From Clostridiales bacterium (GTDB taxonomy: Bacteria > Bacillota > Clostridia > Christensenellales > Pumilibacteraceae), in assembly GCA_015055625.1 (NCBI GenBank), contig SVHU01000002.1, positions 62,001 through 126,000 on the forward strand: a DNA stretch of 64,000 bases, read 5' to 3'. The notes beneath the pieces were generated by a model. The model saw only the letters and a list, made by a program, of their open reading frames with translations. It was not told the origin of the DNA and searched no databases. The position numbers and the translations under genes are program-made. This document shows positions 54,925 through 64,000 of this stretch, in pieces. Every line of letters begins with the position of its first letter. The first letter of the stretch is position 1.

Positions 54925-56502
54925 TTAGCCAAGAATCTCTCTATAAAAATCGAGATATACGCCTGCACTCTTGTTCCACGAAAAATCAGTCGTGATAGCG
55001 CGTTTAACAAGTCCGCTCCACTTTGCTTTATAATCTCTATAAAGTCCGATTGCTCTTTCGATTGCGCAAAGCATTTCGTCGCTATTGTAGTTGTCGAATA
55101 CGAATCCGATACCCTTATCACCGTTTTCGCAGTCAATAATAGAATCCTTAAGTCCACCAGTCTTTCTTACTACGGGGATTGTTCCATATCTGCACGCCAT
55201 CATCTGAGAAAGTCCGCAAGGCTCGCTCTTTGAAGGCATAAGGAAAATATCCGCGCCCGCATAAATCTTGTGTGCCAAGTCTTTATTGAACGAAATAATA
55301 CTGCGTACCTTGTTATCGTAGATGTTCTGAATGTACTTAAAGTACTCTTCGTGGTCAATTTCACCTGTTCCCAAAACAATAAACTGAACGTCGTTTTTGA
55401 GGATATCGTTCATTGCTCTTCTTACGATGTCAATGCCCTTATGAGAAGCAAGACGGGTAATCATTGCAATAATGGGCACGTCGCGGTTTACGGGAAGACC
55501 GAGCATTTTCTGAAGCTCTTCCTTGCCAATATCTTTTTTATCAAGAGAGTTCTTGTCATAGTTTACAAACAAAGCCTTGTTAGTCTTAGGATTGTAAGTG
55601 TCTACGTCTACGCCGTTAAGGATTCCGCGAAGTTTATCTTCGTTCTTAAGGAGTATTCCCTCAAGTCCGTGAGCATATTCAGCAGTCTTGATTTGCTCTG
55701 CGTAGGTGGGAGAAACGGTGCTTACGTAATCGCTGTAATCGATTGCGCCCTTCATAAGGTTGATGCATCCGTTAAACTCGATAGACATATACTCTTTGTA
55801 CGAAATTCCGAATACGTCTTCTAAAATTGCGGGCGAGAACTGTCCCTGATACTCAATGTTGTGAATGGTAAATACGGTCTTGATATTCTCGTAGCCCTCT
55901 TTGTACATATAGTAAAGCTTGTAGTATACGGGAACAAGAGCCGACTGCCAATCGTGAGCGTGAAGAACGTCTACTCTCCAATCAAAGTAAGGCATAAGCT
56001 CGAGTACAGCTCTGGAGAAGAATGCAAATCTTTCGCCATCGTCGCCGTAGCCGTAAAGCCCACTACGCTTAAAGTAGTACTCGTTGTCAATGAAGTAATA
56101 GGTTACTCCGCCATGCTCGTACTTAAAAAGTCCGCAGTACTGATTTCTCCAAGCAACTGGAACGGTAATGTGGGTAATAAAGGTAAGCTTTGCTCTATCT
56201 TCTGCCGACAAGCTTTGGTAAAGAGGAATAATAATTCTTGCTTCGATATCCGCAGAATTATTGATAGAACGTGGCAACGAACCTATTACCTCGCCAAGTC
56301 CGCCAGTTCCTGCAAAGGGGAAAGCTTCGGAGGCTACGTAAAGTACGTGCTTCTTGTTTACTGCAACAACAGGAGCTTTTTTAGCTACCGTTTTTTTGGT
56401 AGTAGTCTTCTTGGTTGCAGTGGTTTTTGTTGCCGGCTTCTTTGTTGCGCCGGTTGTCTTTTTTGCTGTTTTTTCTTGTGTTTCTTTCTTTGTTACAGCC
56501 AT
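54925..56502 (-). CDS. glgA: Glycogen synthase with Lys/Thr-rich N-terminal tail
   Basis: A 525-residue GT5 enzyme that adds glucose from ADP-glucose. The GT-B core starts at residue about 52 with HVLYVASEAFPFAGTGGLGEVIGSLP and has HDWQSALVPVYYK, HNIEYQGQF and the C-terminal KSEPCGLSQMMACRYGTIPVVRKTGGL. The usual KTGGL lysine is replaced by Gly (AGTGGLGEV), a change I recall from other Clostridia. Residues 1-51 are an extra tail of about 16 Lys and 14 Thr with no acidic balance, unlike normal GlgA of about 475. AAGGAG lies 9 bases before the ATG, so the tail is translated. Confidence 0.95.
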   Translation of the reverse strand: MAVTKKETQEKTAKKTTGATKKPATKTTATKKTTTKKTVAKKAPVVAVNKKHVLYVASEAFPFAGTGGLGEVIGSLPRSINNSADIEARIIIPLYQSLSAEDRAKLTFITHITVPVAWRNQYCGLFKYEHGGVTYYFIDNEYYFKRSGLYGYGDDGERFAFFSRAVLELMPYFDWRVDVLHAHDWQSALVPVYYKLYYMYKEGYENIKTVFTIHNIEYQGQFSPAILEDVFGISYKEYMSIEFNGCINLMKGAIDYSDYVSTVSPTYAEQIKTAEYAHGLEGILLKNEDKLRGILNGVDVDTYNPKTNKALFVNYDKNSLDKKDIGKEELQKMLGLPVNRDVPIIAMITRLASHKGIDIVRRAMNDILKNDVQFIVLGTGEIDHEEYFKYIQNIYDNKVRSIISFNKDLAHKIYAGADIFLMPSKSEPCGLSQMMACRYGTIPVVRKTGGLKDSIIDCENGDKGIGFVFDNYNSDEMLCAIERAIGLYRDYKAKWSGLVKRAITTDFSWNKSAGVYLDFYREILG

Positions 56503-56549
56503 ATATATTCTCCTTATAAAAGTGTAATGCTATTTTTTATACTAGGCTA

Positions 56550-56700
56550 GGTCACAATAAACGGTTGATTAATTTTATGATTTAACGAGGAAAACACAAG
56601 ACAGACAAGTGTTATTGCAAGGACGCATACCTGCATAGTCTGTAACCGCGCAAAACGCGCAGTATTTCGTAGTGTTTTTCCGTTAAAAATCAACCGTATG
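56550..56700 (-). ncRNA. Candidate structured leader upstream of glgA
   Basis: On the minus strand, nested arms close a region of about 150 bases: ACGGTTGAT (56697-56689) with ATCAACCGT (56569-56561), then TTAACG with CGTTAA, then GAAAAACAC with GTGTTTTC. Inside are two or three small hairpins, one with GCGC-GTTTT-GCGC enclosed by CTG/CAG, another with TGCAGG/CCTTGCA. It lies between glgD and glgA, starting 14 bases past the glgD stop and ending about 45 bases before the glgA ATG. It matches no riboswitch class I can name. Confidence 0.55.
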
Positions 56701-56713
56701 TTGGGACAGAGCC

Positions 56714-57826
56714 TTATACTATGGAATCCTTGGTAATAAAATACGGATGTGTGGGATGTCCGCTAAGAAGTCTTCCCTTTAGCACGTGAACTTGCTTGTC
56801 AGCAATTACGCAATTAAGCTGAGTTCCCTCGCCAACTTCCGTGTTTTGCATAAGAATAGAATCTTTTACTACCGCTCCTTTCGCTACGTGTACGCCACGG
56901 AAAAGAATGGAATTTATTACCTCGCCTTCAATTACGCAACCGTCCGCAATAAGCGAATTCTTAGCGCTTCCGCCCTCTTCGAATCTGCAAGGCGCGCTGT
57001 CGCGTACGTTTGTAAAGATTGCACCGCCCTCTCTGAACAAAGCATCGCGGTTTTCCTTTACTAAAAGCTCCATATTGTGCTTGTAATAGTTTGCAAGACT
57101 GTCAATGCTTGCGTAATATCCCGTGAACTCGTATCCGTAAATACGGTACATATCCACGCCCTTGATCATAACGTCACGCGAAAAGCTCGTATACTCTAAG
57201 TCTTCCGCATTTTCTAAGATGTTAAGCAAGAACAAACGGTTAATAACGAAAATGTTAGAGAACTTGTTTACTTCTACGTCGTGCTTTTTGCTGATAACAG
57301 TCTTAATAACTCTGCCGTCGTCGTCTAAAATAAACTGCGTTCTTACTTTGTTATCGTCGTTTGGAAGATATTTCTTTCTGTATACTACGGTGATATCTGC
57401 GTGCTTTTCGATATGGTACTCAATAACCTTTTGATAGTCGATATTACAAACGTTATCACAGTCGGTCATAACAACGTAATCTTCGTTGCAAGTCTTCAAA
57501 AATCCAATTGCATTAGAAAGGGCTTCAAATCTGGAGTTGTAAACCTTTGACTCTCTGTTTCCAAAAGGAGGAAGAATCATAACGCCACCATTTTTACGGG
57601 ATAAATCCCAACTCTTACCAGAGCCTACGTGATCCATAAGCGATTGGTAATTGCTCTTTGTTATTATACCCACCTTAGTGATCTCGGAGTTCGTCATATT
57701 GGAAAGAGCAAAGTCTACAAGACGATATCTGCATGCATACGGTACTGATGCAAGAGTTCTATTAGAGGTGAGCTCTTTTATTTCTTTATCGTGAATGTTG
57801 CTGAAAATAATACCTACTGTTTTCAT
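56714..57826 (-). CDS. glgD: Glucose-1-phosphate adenylyltransferase regulatory subunit GlgD
   Basis: A 370-residue nucleotidyltransferase-like protein with a left-handed beta-helix C-terminus. It begins [39 protein letters not shown]; the GGxGTRL pyrophosphorylase loop of GlgC is absent, as in GlgD subunits of Firmicutes, which modulate GlgC. The glgC stop overlaps its ATG by ATGA. Length is typical. Confidence 0.95.
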   Translation of the reverse strand: MKTVGIIFSNIHDKEIKELTSNRTLASVPYACRYRLVDFALSNMTNSEITKVGIITKSNYQSLMDHVGSGKSWDLSRKNGGVMILPPFGNRESKVYNSRFEALSNAIGFLKTCNEDYVVMTDCDNVCNIDYQKVIEYHIEKHADITVVYRKKYLPNDDNKVRTQFILDDDGRVIKTVISKKHDVEVNKFSNIFVINRLFLLNILENAEDLEYTSFSRDVMIKGVDMYRIYGYEFTGYYASIDSLANYYKHNMELLVKENRDALFREGGAIFTNVRDSAPCRFEEGGSAKNSLIADGCVIEGEVINSILFRGVHVAKGAVVKDSILMQNTEVGEGTQLNCVIADKQVHVLKGRLLSGHPTHPYFITKDSIV

Positions 57827-59004
57827 AATGACTCTATCACCTCTCCGCTTTTGATTTTACTGTTTTTTGCAATGGTTTGATTTCTTCCTACAAGCGCAAT
57901 ATTGTACTTGTCGGAATTTTCGTCGCCTATAACTACTCCGTCTTCAATTTTTACGTTCTCATCAATCATTCCGTAATTTATAACTACGTTATCGCCAATC
58001 TTAGTGCCTCGCATAATTACGCTGTTTGTTACAACGCTGTTCTTGCCGATATAAACGTCCTCGGAAATAACGCTATTGCTAACCTCACCGTAAATTTCGC
58101 ATCCTGCAGTATATATCGAATTATTGATATACGCGCTCTCGCCTACGTATGCAGGAGGAAGCGGTTCGTTACGCGAATAAATCTTCATTTCGGGCGCATT
58201 GAGCGAAATTGCAGGATCATTGCCAAGCAAATCCATATTTGCTTCCCACAACGAAGTTACGGTTCCTACGTCTTTCCAATATCCCGAGAACGAATAAGCG
58301 AACATTCTCTTACCCTTTTCAAGCATATAGGGTATAATATTTTTACCAAAGTCATTTACAGACTTTTCATCCGCCTCGTCGCGCTTAAGCTGAGCAACAA
58401 GCTCGTCTTTTTTGAAGATGTAAACGCCCATGGAAGCATGATTACTCTTGGGATTTTTGGGCTTTTCCTCAAAGTCGGTAATACGCTTGCTCTCGTCAAA
58501 GCTCATAATACCAAAACGAGTTGCCTCTTCCATCGTTACGTCAATAACGGCAATAGTACAATCTGCATCGTTACGGATATGTTCGTCAAGCATAAGTGAA
58601 TAATCCATTTTATAAATGTGGTCGCCACTTAAAATAAGCACGTTTTCACAATCGTACTTTTCGATAAAATGTAAGTTTTGATAAATAGCATTCGCAGTTC
58701 CGCTATACCATTGAGCTCCGCTCTTTGCCTGATAAGGAGCAAGAGTATAAACTCCGCCATAAGCGCGGTCTAAATCCCAAGGCTTACCGCTACCAATATA
58801 TTCGTTGAGAATTAAAGGCTCGTACTGAGTAAGAACGCCTACCGTGTCTATACCCGAGTTTGTGCAGTTAGAAAGCGGAAAATCGATAATTCGATACTTT
58901 GCGCCGAACGAAACCGCAGGTTTAGCTATTTTGCTTGTAAGCGCGTAAAGTCTTGTTCCTTGTCCGCCTGCCAGCAACATTGCGATACATTTTTTCTTTT
59001 TCAT
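57823..59004 (-). CDS. glgC: Glucose-1-phosphate adenylyltransferase catalytic subunit
   Basis: A 393-residue enzyme making ADP-glucose, the committed step of glycogen synthesis. [40 protein letters not shown] is the pyrophosphorylase signature, followed by [11 protein letters not shown] and the [10 protein letters not shown] sugar-binding region. The C-terminal hexapeptide helix gives [21 protein letters not shown]. Its start shares an A with the glgB stop, and its stop overlaps glgD. Confidence 0.97.
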   Translation of the reverse strand: MKKKKCIAMLLAGGQGTRLYALTSKIAKPAVSFGAKYRIIDFPLSNCTNSGIDTVGVLTQYEPLILNEYIGSGKPWDLDRAYGGVYTLAPYQAKSGAQWYSGTANAIYQNLHFIEKYDCENVLILSGDHIYKMDYSLMLDEHIRNDADCTIAVIDVTMEEATRFGIMSFDESKRITDFEEKPKNPKSNHASMGVYIFKKDELVAQLKRDEADEKSVNDFGKNIIPYMLEKGKRMFAYSFSGYWKDVGTVTSLWEANMDLLGNDPAISLNAPEMKIYSRNEPLPPAYVGESAYINNSIYTAGCEIYGEVSNSVISEDVYIGKNSVVTNSVIMRGTKIGDNVVINYGMIDENVKIEDGVVIGDENSDKYNIALVGRNQTIAKNSKIKSGEVIESL

Positions 59005-60872
59005 TATTTGTTCCCCCTTTGCTTGTTCTTGTGCGTAAGATACATGCCCGACATGGGAGGAATATCAAGCGTTAGACTGTATTCCTTTTTGTGCGAGTAT
59101 ATAGGTTGCGCCGTATGTCTTTTTCTGCTCTTTTTCCAGTCTGTTGCAGTAGAGACCAACGCCTCGGTATAAATGCCCTCGTCCACACCGAAACGATAAT
59201 TTTTATATTCCATATTCGAAAAATTGAGTACAACGACAACTTCGTTACCTTTGCCGTCCTTTCTTGAATATATGCTAACGTTTTGAGATTTATCGTCTAC
59301 AACAAGCCACTCGTACCCGTCAAAACTACGTTCTATCGTATACATTGCCGAGTGAGTTTTGTAAAAACGGTTCAACTCCGCAGTAAAAGCTTTCATGCTT
59401 TGATGATGCGGATATTCCAAAAGCAACCAGTCAAGTTCCTTTTTGTAATCCCATTCTATAAACTGTCCGAACTCAGTGCCCATAAATAGTAACTTCTTGC
59501 CAGGATGTGCGTACATATTCATCAAAAAGTTTCTTAGCCCTGCAAACTTATTGTCGTACAGTCCGGGCATTTTGTTAATTAGCGAACACTTGCCGTGCAC
59601 TACCTCATCGTGAGATATGGGAAGCACGTAGTTTTCGCCAAACGCATAAGTTAGCGAGAAGGTAAGTTTATCGTGCAATCCGCCCCTGTACACAGGATCG
59701 GATTTTGCATAAACTAAGATATCATTCATCCAACCCATATTCCACTTAAAGTTAAATCCAAGACCACCAAAAGCCACAGGATCGGTCATATGAGGCCAAG
59801 AGGTAGATTCTTCGGCTATCATAAGTACGTCGGGGTGTTTTTGGAACACTTTAGTATTAAGCTTTTGAATAAAAGCAACCGATTCGATATTTTCTCTACC
59901 GCCCTTAAAGTTTTTCTCCCACTCTCCGTCCTTTCTGCCGTAGTCCAGATATAGCATACTTGCAACGGCGTCCACTCTTAGTCCGTCTACGTGGTATATG
60001 TCAAACCACATCATTGCGCTAGAGCATAAAAACGTTTGCACTTGTGCCTTACCATAATCAAAGCATTTTGTTCCCCACTCCTTATGCTCGCGTCTAAAGT
60101 AAGACACGGGCTCATAGAGCGAATGACCGTCAAACTCGGACAAACCAAAATCGTCTTTAGGAAAATGTCCTGGGACCCAGTCGATTATTACCGCAATATC
60201 CGCTTCGTGACATTTCTCGATTAGATATGCAAAATCGTGGGGAGTTCCGTATCTTGCGGTTGGAGCATAATACCCCGTAACCTGATACCCCCACGAACCG
60301 TCGAACGGATGTTCCGATATTCCCAAAAGTTCGAGGTGAGTATAGTTCATTTCCGTCATATACGGTACTATCTCATCCGCAAACTTTCTGTAAGAGAAGA
60401 AATTTCCGTCCTCGTACTTGCGCCACGAGCCTATATGAACCTCATACGTATTCATTGGCGACGTGTACACGTTTTTTCTCTTACGTCTTTTTATGTATTT
60501 TTCGTCTTTTATGCAAATTTTGGACAAGTCGAAAACTTTGCTATTTGTTCCGCCCTCAGTTTCGCTATGAAACGCATACGGATCAGCCTTATAAATTCCA
60601 CCTTTTGTGTCGGTAACGATATAATACTTGTAATTGGAGTACTCTTCGACGTTTTCCACGTCTACAACGAATATTCCCGATCCTGTTCGAAACATTGGCG
60701 TTGCGGTATTATCCCAAAAATTGAAATCACCCACAACATATACGTCTATCGCTCTTGGCGCGTACACTCTAAAGGTAGCCTTTTTCGTATCAGAATTATA
60801 AATACAACCTAAGTAGTTGTAAGCATCATATAGTTCACCGTCGCTAAATTGTTTTTGTATAAACTCGTCCAA
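59004..60872 (-). CDS. glgB: 1,4-alpha-glucan branching enzyme
   Basis: A 622-residue GH13 branching enzyme. An N-terminal CBM48 domain ([20 protein letters not shown]) precedes the barrel with [33 protein letters not shown], the nucleophile in [17 protein letters not shown], the Glu in [10 protein letters not shown] and [12 protein letters not shown]. It starts at TTG 60872, with AAAGGAG 9 bases upstream and no better ATG. First gene of the glg operon. Confidence 0.96.
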   Translation of the reverse strand: MDEFIQKQFSDGELYDAYNYLGCIYNSDTKKATFRVYAPRAIDVYVVGDFNFWDNTATPMFRTGSGIFVVDVENVEEYSNYKYYIVTDTKGGIYKADPYAFHSETEGGTNSKVFDLSKICIKDEKYIKRRKRKNVYTSPMNTYEVHIGSWRKYEDGNFFSYRKFADEIVPYMTEMNYTHLELLGISEHPFDGSWGYQVTGYYAPTARYGTPHDFAYLIEKCHEADIAVIIDWVPGHFPKDDFGLSEFDGHSLYEPVSYFRREHKEWGTKCFDYGKAQVQTFLCSSAMMWFDIYHVDGLRVDAVASMLYLDYGRKDGEWEKNFKGGRENIESVAFIQKLNTKVFQKHPDVLMIAEESTSWPHMTDPVAFGGLGFNFKWNMGWMNDILVYAKSDPVYRGGLHDKLTFSLTYAFGENYVLPISHDEVVHGKCSLINKMPGLYDNKFAGLRNFLMNMYAHPGKKLLFMGTEFGQFIEWDYKKELDWLLLEYPHHQSMKAFTAELNRFYKTHSAMYTIERSFDGYEWLVVDDKSQNVSIYSRKDGKGNEVVVVLNFSNMEYKNYRFGVDEGIYTEALVSTATDWKKSRKRHTAQPIYSHKKEYSLTLDIPPMSGMYLTHKNKQRGNK

Positions 60873-60971
60873 ACTTACTTACTCCTTTTAGTAGTTGTTT
60901 AGAGCATATTGAAAGTAAAACTAAGCAAGTTGGCGACTCATGCCCTTTTATATATATAAAAATTTTTATAT

Positions 60972-61000
60972 ATTATAACATACTTTCTCTTCTTTTTCAA
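60972..61000 (-). promoter_or_regulatory. Promoter of the glycogen operon
   Basis: TTGAAA (61000-60995), 17 bases, TATAAT (60977-60972) on the minus strand. The 300-base gap to glnA also holds the divergent glnA promoter; nothing else is evident. Confidence 0.78.
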
Positions 61001-61101
61001 GGGAGTTTATAATATTTATTGCAGTTTTTTACAATTTTTTGCAGTTTTTTTTAAAATTAAGACTTGTAATCACGATTATTAGGCAAATTCTCGCCAATCG
61101 A

Positions 61102-61129
61102 TTGACTTTTATTTGATTTTGACTATAAT
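61102..61129 (+). promoter_or_regulatory. Promoter of glnA
   Basis: TTGACT (61102-61107), 16 bases, TATAAT (61124-61129), about 45 bases before the glnA ATG. Confidence 0.75.
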
Positions 61130-61172
61130 TAATACTATCCGATTAATTGCGGACAACCTTAAGGAGATTTTT

Positions 61173-63254
61173 ATGATTAACGTTCCCGAACTTTTTTCTT
61201 CGTACGTTTTTAACGACGGAGAAATGCGTAAAAGAATGAGCGAGGAAGACTATTCTTCCTTCAAAAAAACCGTAAGCGCGGGTTTACCTTTGGACAAGGA
61301 ACTCGCTTCCGCTGTCGCCGAAGCTATGAAAAACTGGGCTATCGAACACGGCGCTACACACTTTACGCATTGGTTCCAACCTATGACTGGTATTACCGCC
61401 GAAAAACACGACAGCTTTATCTCGCCAATAAGCGAAGGTAAGGTTATTATGAAGTTCTCGGGAAAAGAGCTTATCAAGGGTGAAGGCGATGCATCTTCTT
61501 TCCCAAACGGAGGATTGCGCTCTACTTTTGAAGCACGTGGTTACACGGTTTGGGATCCTACAAGCTTTGCTTTTGTAAAGGACGGCGCGCTTTGTATTCC
61601 TACGGCGTTTTGCGCATACTCGGGACAAGTGCTTGATAAAAAAACTCCCCTGCTCCGTTCTTCTAAGGTTATATCTCAACAAGCTAAAAGATTACTTACC
61701 GCGCTTGGCAAACAAACCGACAACGTAACCGTTACGGTAGGCCCTGAGCAGGAATACTTCCTTATTGACAAGGATATGTACCTTAAGAGAAAAGACCTTA
61801 TCTTTACGGGACGTACGCTCTTTGGCGCAAATCCCCCCAAAGGTCAGGAAATGGACGACCACTACTACGGCAACATTCGCCCAAGAGTTTTGGCGTTTAT
61901 GGAAGACTTGGATAAAGAACTTTGGAAGTTTGGCGTGCTTGCAAAAACCAGACACAACGAGGTTGCGCCCGCTCAGCACGAGCTTGCTCCCATTTATACT
62001 GTTATTAATGTTGCGGCAGATCAAAATCAGCTCACCATGGAGATGATGAAAAAAATCGCCGAGCAACATAACCTAATTTGCCTTCTTAACGAAAAGCCTT
62101 TCGCTGGCGTCAACGGTAGTGGTAAACACGACAACTGGTCGCTTTCTACCGCTGAGGGAGAAAACCTGTTAGAGCCAGGCAAGAATCCTCAGGACAATCT
62201 TCAGTTCTTGCTTTTCTTAACCGCAGTTATGGCAGGCGTAGACAAACATCAGGACTTACTCCGTCTATCGGTAGCGTCTGCAGGCAACGATCACAGACTT
62301 GGTGCGTCAGAAGCTCCTCCTGCAATCGTTTCGATGTATCTTGGCGACGAGCTTATGGCGGTTATGGAATCGATAAGCACGGATACGCCTTACGTAAAAG
62401 CGAAGTCTAAAAAGATGAACATGGCGGACGGACTTATTCCTGAGTTTAAGAAGGATACGACGGACAGAAACCGTACTTCTCCGTTTGCATTTACCGGAAA
62501 CAAGTTCGAATTCCGTATGGTAGGAAGCGAATTTAACATTTCTTGTCCAAACGTTATGATAAACACCGCAGTTGCGGAAACTTTAGACTACTTTGCTACC
62601 GAGCTTGAAAAGAGCGACGACAAGCAAAAGACGGCTAAGGAACTTATTAAGAATACGTACAACGAGCATAAGCGCATTGTATTTAACGGAAACGGATACT
62701 CCGAAGAGTGGAAAGAAGAGGCTGCTAAGCGGGGACTTTTGAATATTGACAACACTCCCGAAGCTTTACTCCGCTATCCCGACAAAAAGAACGTTGAACT
62801 TTTGGGTAAGTACGGCATATTTACCGAAGAAGAGATCCACGCCAGAATGGAAATTCTTCTCGAAAACTACTGCAAAACGCTCAATATCGAAGCTCGCACA
62901 ATGATAGAGATGACTAACAAGGAAATCTTGCCTGCGTGTATGGAATATATGAGAATGCTTTCGGACGAGATCAGCAAAAAAGCAAGCATTTGTATTCCTG
63001 CTCTTACCGAAACCGACCTTCTCAAAAAAATCAGCGTGCTTGTAGACAAGGCGTATGACACCGTTAAAATTTTAGAAATTGCAACGGACAGAGTGGGCGC
63101 TAACAAAAATGCTCACACCGCCAGCGTAAACTACCGCACTGCTATTTATCCCACTATGAACGAACTCAGAAAACACTGCGACGAGCTGGAAAAAATAGTG
63201 GGTAAAAAATATTGGCCTTTCCCCACCTACTCAGATTTGCTTTTCTCGGTATAA
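61173..63254 (+). CDS. glnA: Glutamine synthetase type III
   Basis: About 693 residues from ATG 61173, chosen for the AAGGAG site 7 bases upstream; the in-frame ATG upstream overlaps the promoter. It is a GSIII (GlnN) enzyme: MFSSYVF-like start in ELFSSYVFNDGEMRKRM, HFTHWFQPMTG, GPEQEYFLID, NEKPFAGVNGSGKHDNWSL and the C-terminal EYMRMLSDEI region. It makes glutamine from glutamate and ammonia using ATP. The size, roughly 690-730, separates it from type I (about 440-470). Confidence 0.96.
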   Translation: MINVPELFSSYVFNDGEMRKRMSEEDYSSFKKTVSAGLPLDKELASAVAEAMKNWAIEHGATHFTHWFQPMTGITAEKHDSFISPISEGKVIMKFSGKELIKGEGDASSFPNGGLRSTFEARGYTVWDPTSFAFVKDGALCIPTAFCAYSGQVLDKKTPLLRSSKVISQQAKRLLTALGKQTDNVTVTVGPEQEYFLIDKDMYLKRKDLIFTGRTLFGANPPKGQEMDDHYYGNIRPRVLAFMEDLDKELWKFGVLAKTRHNEVAPAQHELAPIYTVINVAADQNQLTMEMMKKIAEQHNLICLLNEKPFAGVNGSGKHDNWSLSTAEGENLLEPGKNPQDNLQFLLFLTAVMAGVDKHQDLLRLSVASAGNDHRLGASEAPPAIVSMYLGDELMAVMESISTDTPYVKAKSKKMNMADGLIPEFKKDTTDRNRTSPFAFTGNKFEFRMVGSEFNISCPNVMINTAVAETLDYFATELEKSDDKQKTAKELIKNTYNEHKRIVFNGNGYSEEWKEEAAKRGLLNIDNTPEALLRYPDKKNVELLGKYGIFTEEEIHARMEILLENYCKTLNIEARTMIEMTNKEILPACMEYMRMLSDEISKKASICIPALTETDLLKKISVLVDKAYDTVKILEIATDRVGANKNAHTASVNYRTAIYPTMNELRKHCDELEKIVGKKYWPFPTYSDLLFSV

Positions 63255-63268
63255 AAACAATGATTATA

Positions 63269-63305
63269 AAAAATCACGTAGCCCTAAATTGGTTACGTGA
63301 TTTTT
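63269..63305. terminator. Bidirectional terminator between glnA and addA
   Basis: AAATCACGTAGCC pairs with GGTTACGTGATTT (one G-U), with A and T runs outside, between two convergent genes. Confidence 0.9.
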
Positions 63306-63319
63306 GTTTTTGTACGTTT

Positions 63320-64000
63320 TTACTCAATACGTATTATCTTTTTTAGTTCCTCTTCAGGATCTATAAAGCTATCTTTTTCAAACGAATACAGCTCTACTTT
63401 ATCCACTTTTAATCCTATTATCTCGCCTGCGGCTTTTGCGTAAAATGCTATCTGCTTTTCGTACTCTAACATAGTTTTTTCTTGAGAGAGCGAATATGCG
63501 GAAGTAGTTTTATAATCCACTACCGTAGCAACTCCGTCGCGGATTATAAGAAGATCGATAATACCCTGAACAAGACGGCTACCCTCGTTGTAAATAAAGC
63601 TCTTTTCCTTATACGCCTTACCGTTTTCAAGCAATGGTTTTACAGCATTATACGCAGAGTGTATTTTTTCTTTTTTAACAAGTTCAAAATCCGCAATACC
63701 TGCGCTTTCTACCTTGCTGTAAGCGTCCTCAAAGTCAAGATTAAAGTCCAAAAGCTCCATTGTTTTATGATACGCGTTACCTTTTTTGATAGGATCTTCC
63801 TTGCTTTTAGGTTTATAAGCCCTCTCTTCGTCCACCTGAGGAAGCTGTTCGCTATCGCTTTCTGCCCACTCGCTTGCTATTTGCGTTACCGAAGTTTTAA
63901 GAATATCGTTAGACGTAGACGCGTAAACTTCCTTCATTTTATCAAAGCGAGCTTGTAGCGCTGTAACAAACTCTTCATCCGCAAGCTTTATAACGTCGCT
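63320..64000 (-). CDS. addA: ATP-dependent helicase/nuclease subunit A, C-terminal nuclease part (partial, runs off right edge)
   Basis: An open frame of about 226 residues from the window edge to the stop, continuing unbroken upstream of the first internal ATG (DEEFVTALQARFDKMKEVYAS). It is the PD-(D/E)XK nuclease domain of AddA: RAYKPKSKEDPIKKGNAYHKTMEL, then LVQGIIDLLI with the metal-binding Asp and VVDYKTT with the D-Y-K motif. AddAB processes double-strand breaks in Firmicutes in place of RecBCD. The helicase part lies outside the window. Confidence 0.88.
   Translation of the reverse strand, partial: SDVIKLADEEFVTALQARFDKMKEVYASTSNDILKTSVTQIASEWAESDSEQLPQVDEERAYKPKSKEDPIKKGNAYHKTMELLDFNLDFEDAYSKVESAGIADFELVKKEKIHSAYNAVKPLLENGKAYKEKSFIYNEGSRLVQGIIDLLIIRDGVATVVDYKTTSAYSLSQEKTMLEYEKQIAFYAKAAGEIIGLKVDKVELYSFEKDSFIDPEEELKKIIRIE

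Overview
The window reads as chromosomal DNA of a low-GC, Gram-positive anaerobe of the class Clostridia, probably an uncultured gut lineage. The evidence is indirect: AT-rich intergenic DNA with near-consensus sigma-A promoters, strong AGGAGG-type ribosome sites, a long Bacillus-type SRP RNA, type III glutamine synthetase, a split GlgC/GlgD ADP-glucose pyrophosphorylase, an oxygen-sensitive glycyl-radical enzyme, an AddA-type nuclease, and eukaryote-like ProS and IleS. No rRNA or tRNA gene, CRISPR array, intact IS element or prophage was seen.

Layout. 1-1343: a DUF1385-PrmC fusion cut by the left edge. 1344-1981: a repeat island. 1982-6504: rpmE, then the minus-strand operon tilS, trmN6-like methyltransferase, rsmI, dnaA. 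6505-6929: gap with a promoter, a dyad holding a consensus DnaA box, and an attenuator-like terminator. 6930-14540: rpoB-rpoC without rplJL. 14865-16884: divergent pdxR-like regulator and pyridoxal kinase. 16952-28159: minus-strand block metK, recD2, glnS, HAD phosphatase, short alaS, AraC-like regulator, membrane protein, two-component system. 28346-32153: FAD oxidoreductase with divergent AraC regulator, then proS. 32154-33002: a second repeat island. 33003-41267: MATE transporter, small membrane protein, galT, pseudouridine synthase, rRNA-type methyltransferase, ileS. 41361-41630: SRP RNA. 41861-46104: AEC transporter, AraC regulator and glycyl-radical enzyme. 46157-50143: VTC-domain polymerase, DUF4956 membrane protein and secreted beta-helix lipoprotein. 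50324-60872: glycogen operon glgB-C-D-A-P plus a GH13 amylase. 61173-63254: glnA type III. 63320-64000: 3' end of addA.

How the genes work together. Most of the window is housekeeping information processing (replication initiation, RNA polymerase, four aminoacyl-tRNA synthetases, tRNA/rRNA modification, protein targeting). The main metabolic unit is glycogen synthesis and breakdown in one transcription direction: GlgC/GlgD supply ADP-glucose, GlgA and GlgB build the polymer, GlgP and the GH13 enzyme degrade it. The VTC/DUF4956/beta-helix trio is a compact envelope-associated module of unknown purpose.

Most interesting signals: (i) a structured element, duplicated at 1683-1898 and present in diverged form at about 52273-52370, whose three predicted helices vary by compensatory changes while the internal loops stay constant; (ii) mosaic arrays of short hairpin cassettes, also with compensatory changes; (iii) a nested, multi-hairpin leader before glgA; (iv) a PdxR-like regulator lacking the PLP lysine and its C-terminal end; (v) the DUF1385-PrmC fusion; (vi) AlaRS without its C-terminal domain; (vii) GlgA with a Lys/Thr-rich N-terminal tail; (viii) an attenuator-like terminator and a DnaA-box dyad before the operon that carries dnaA.
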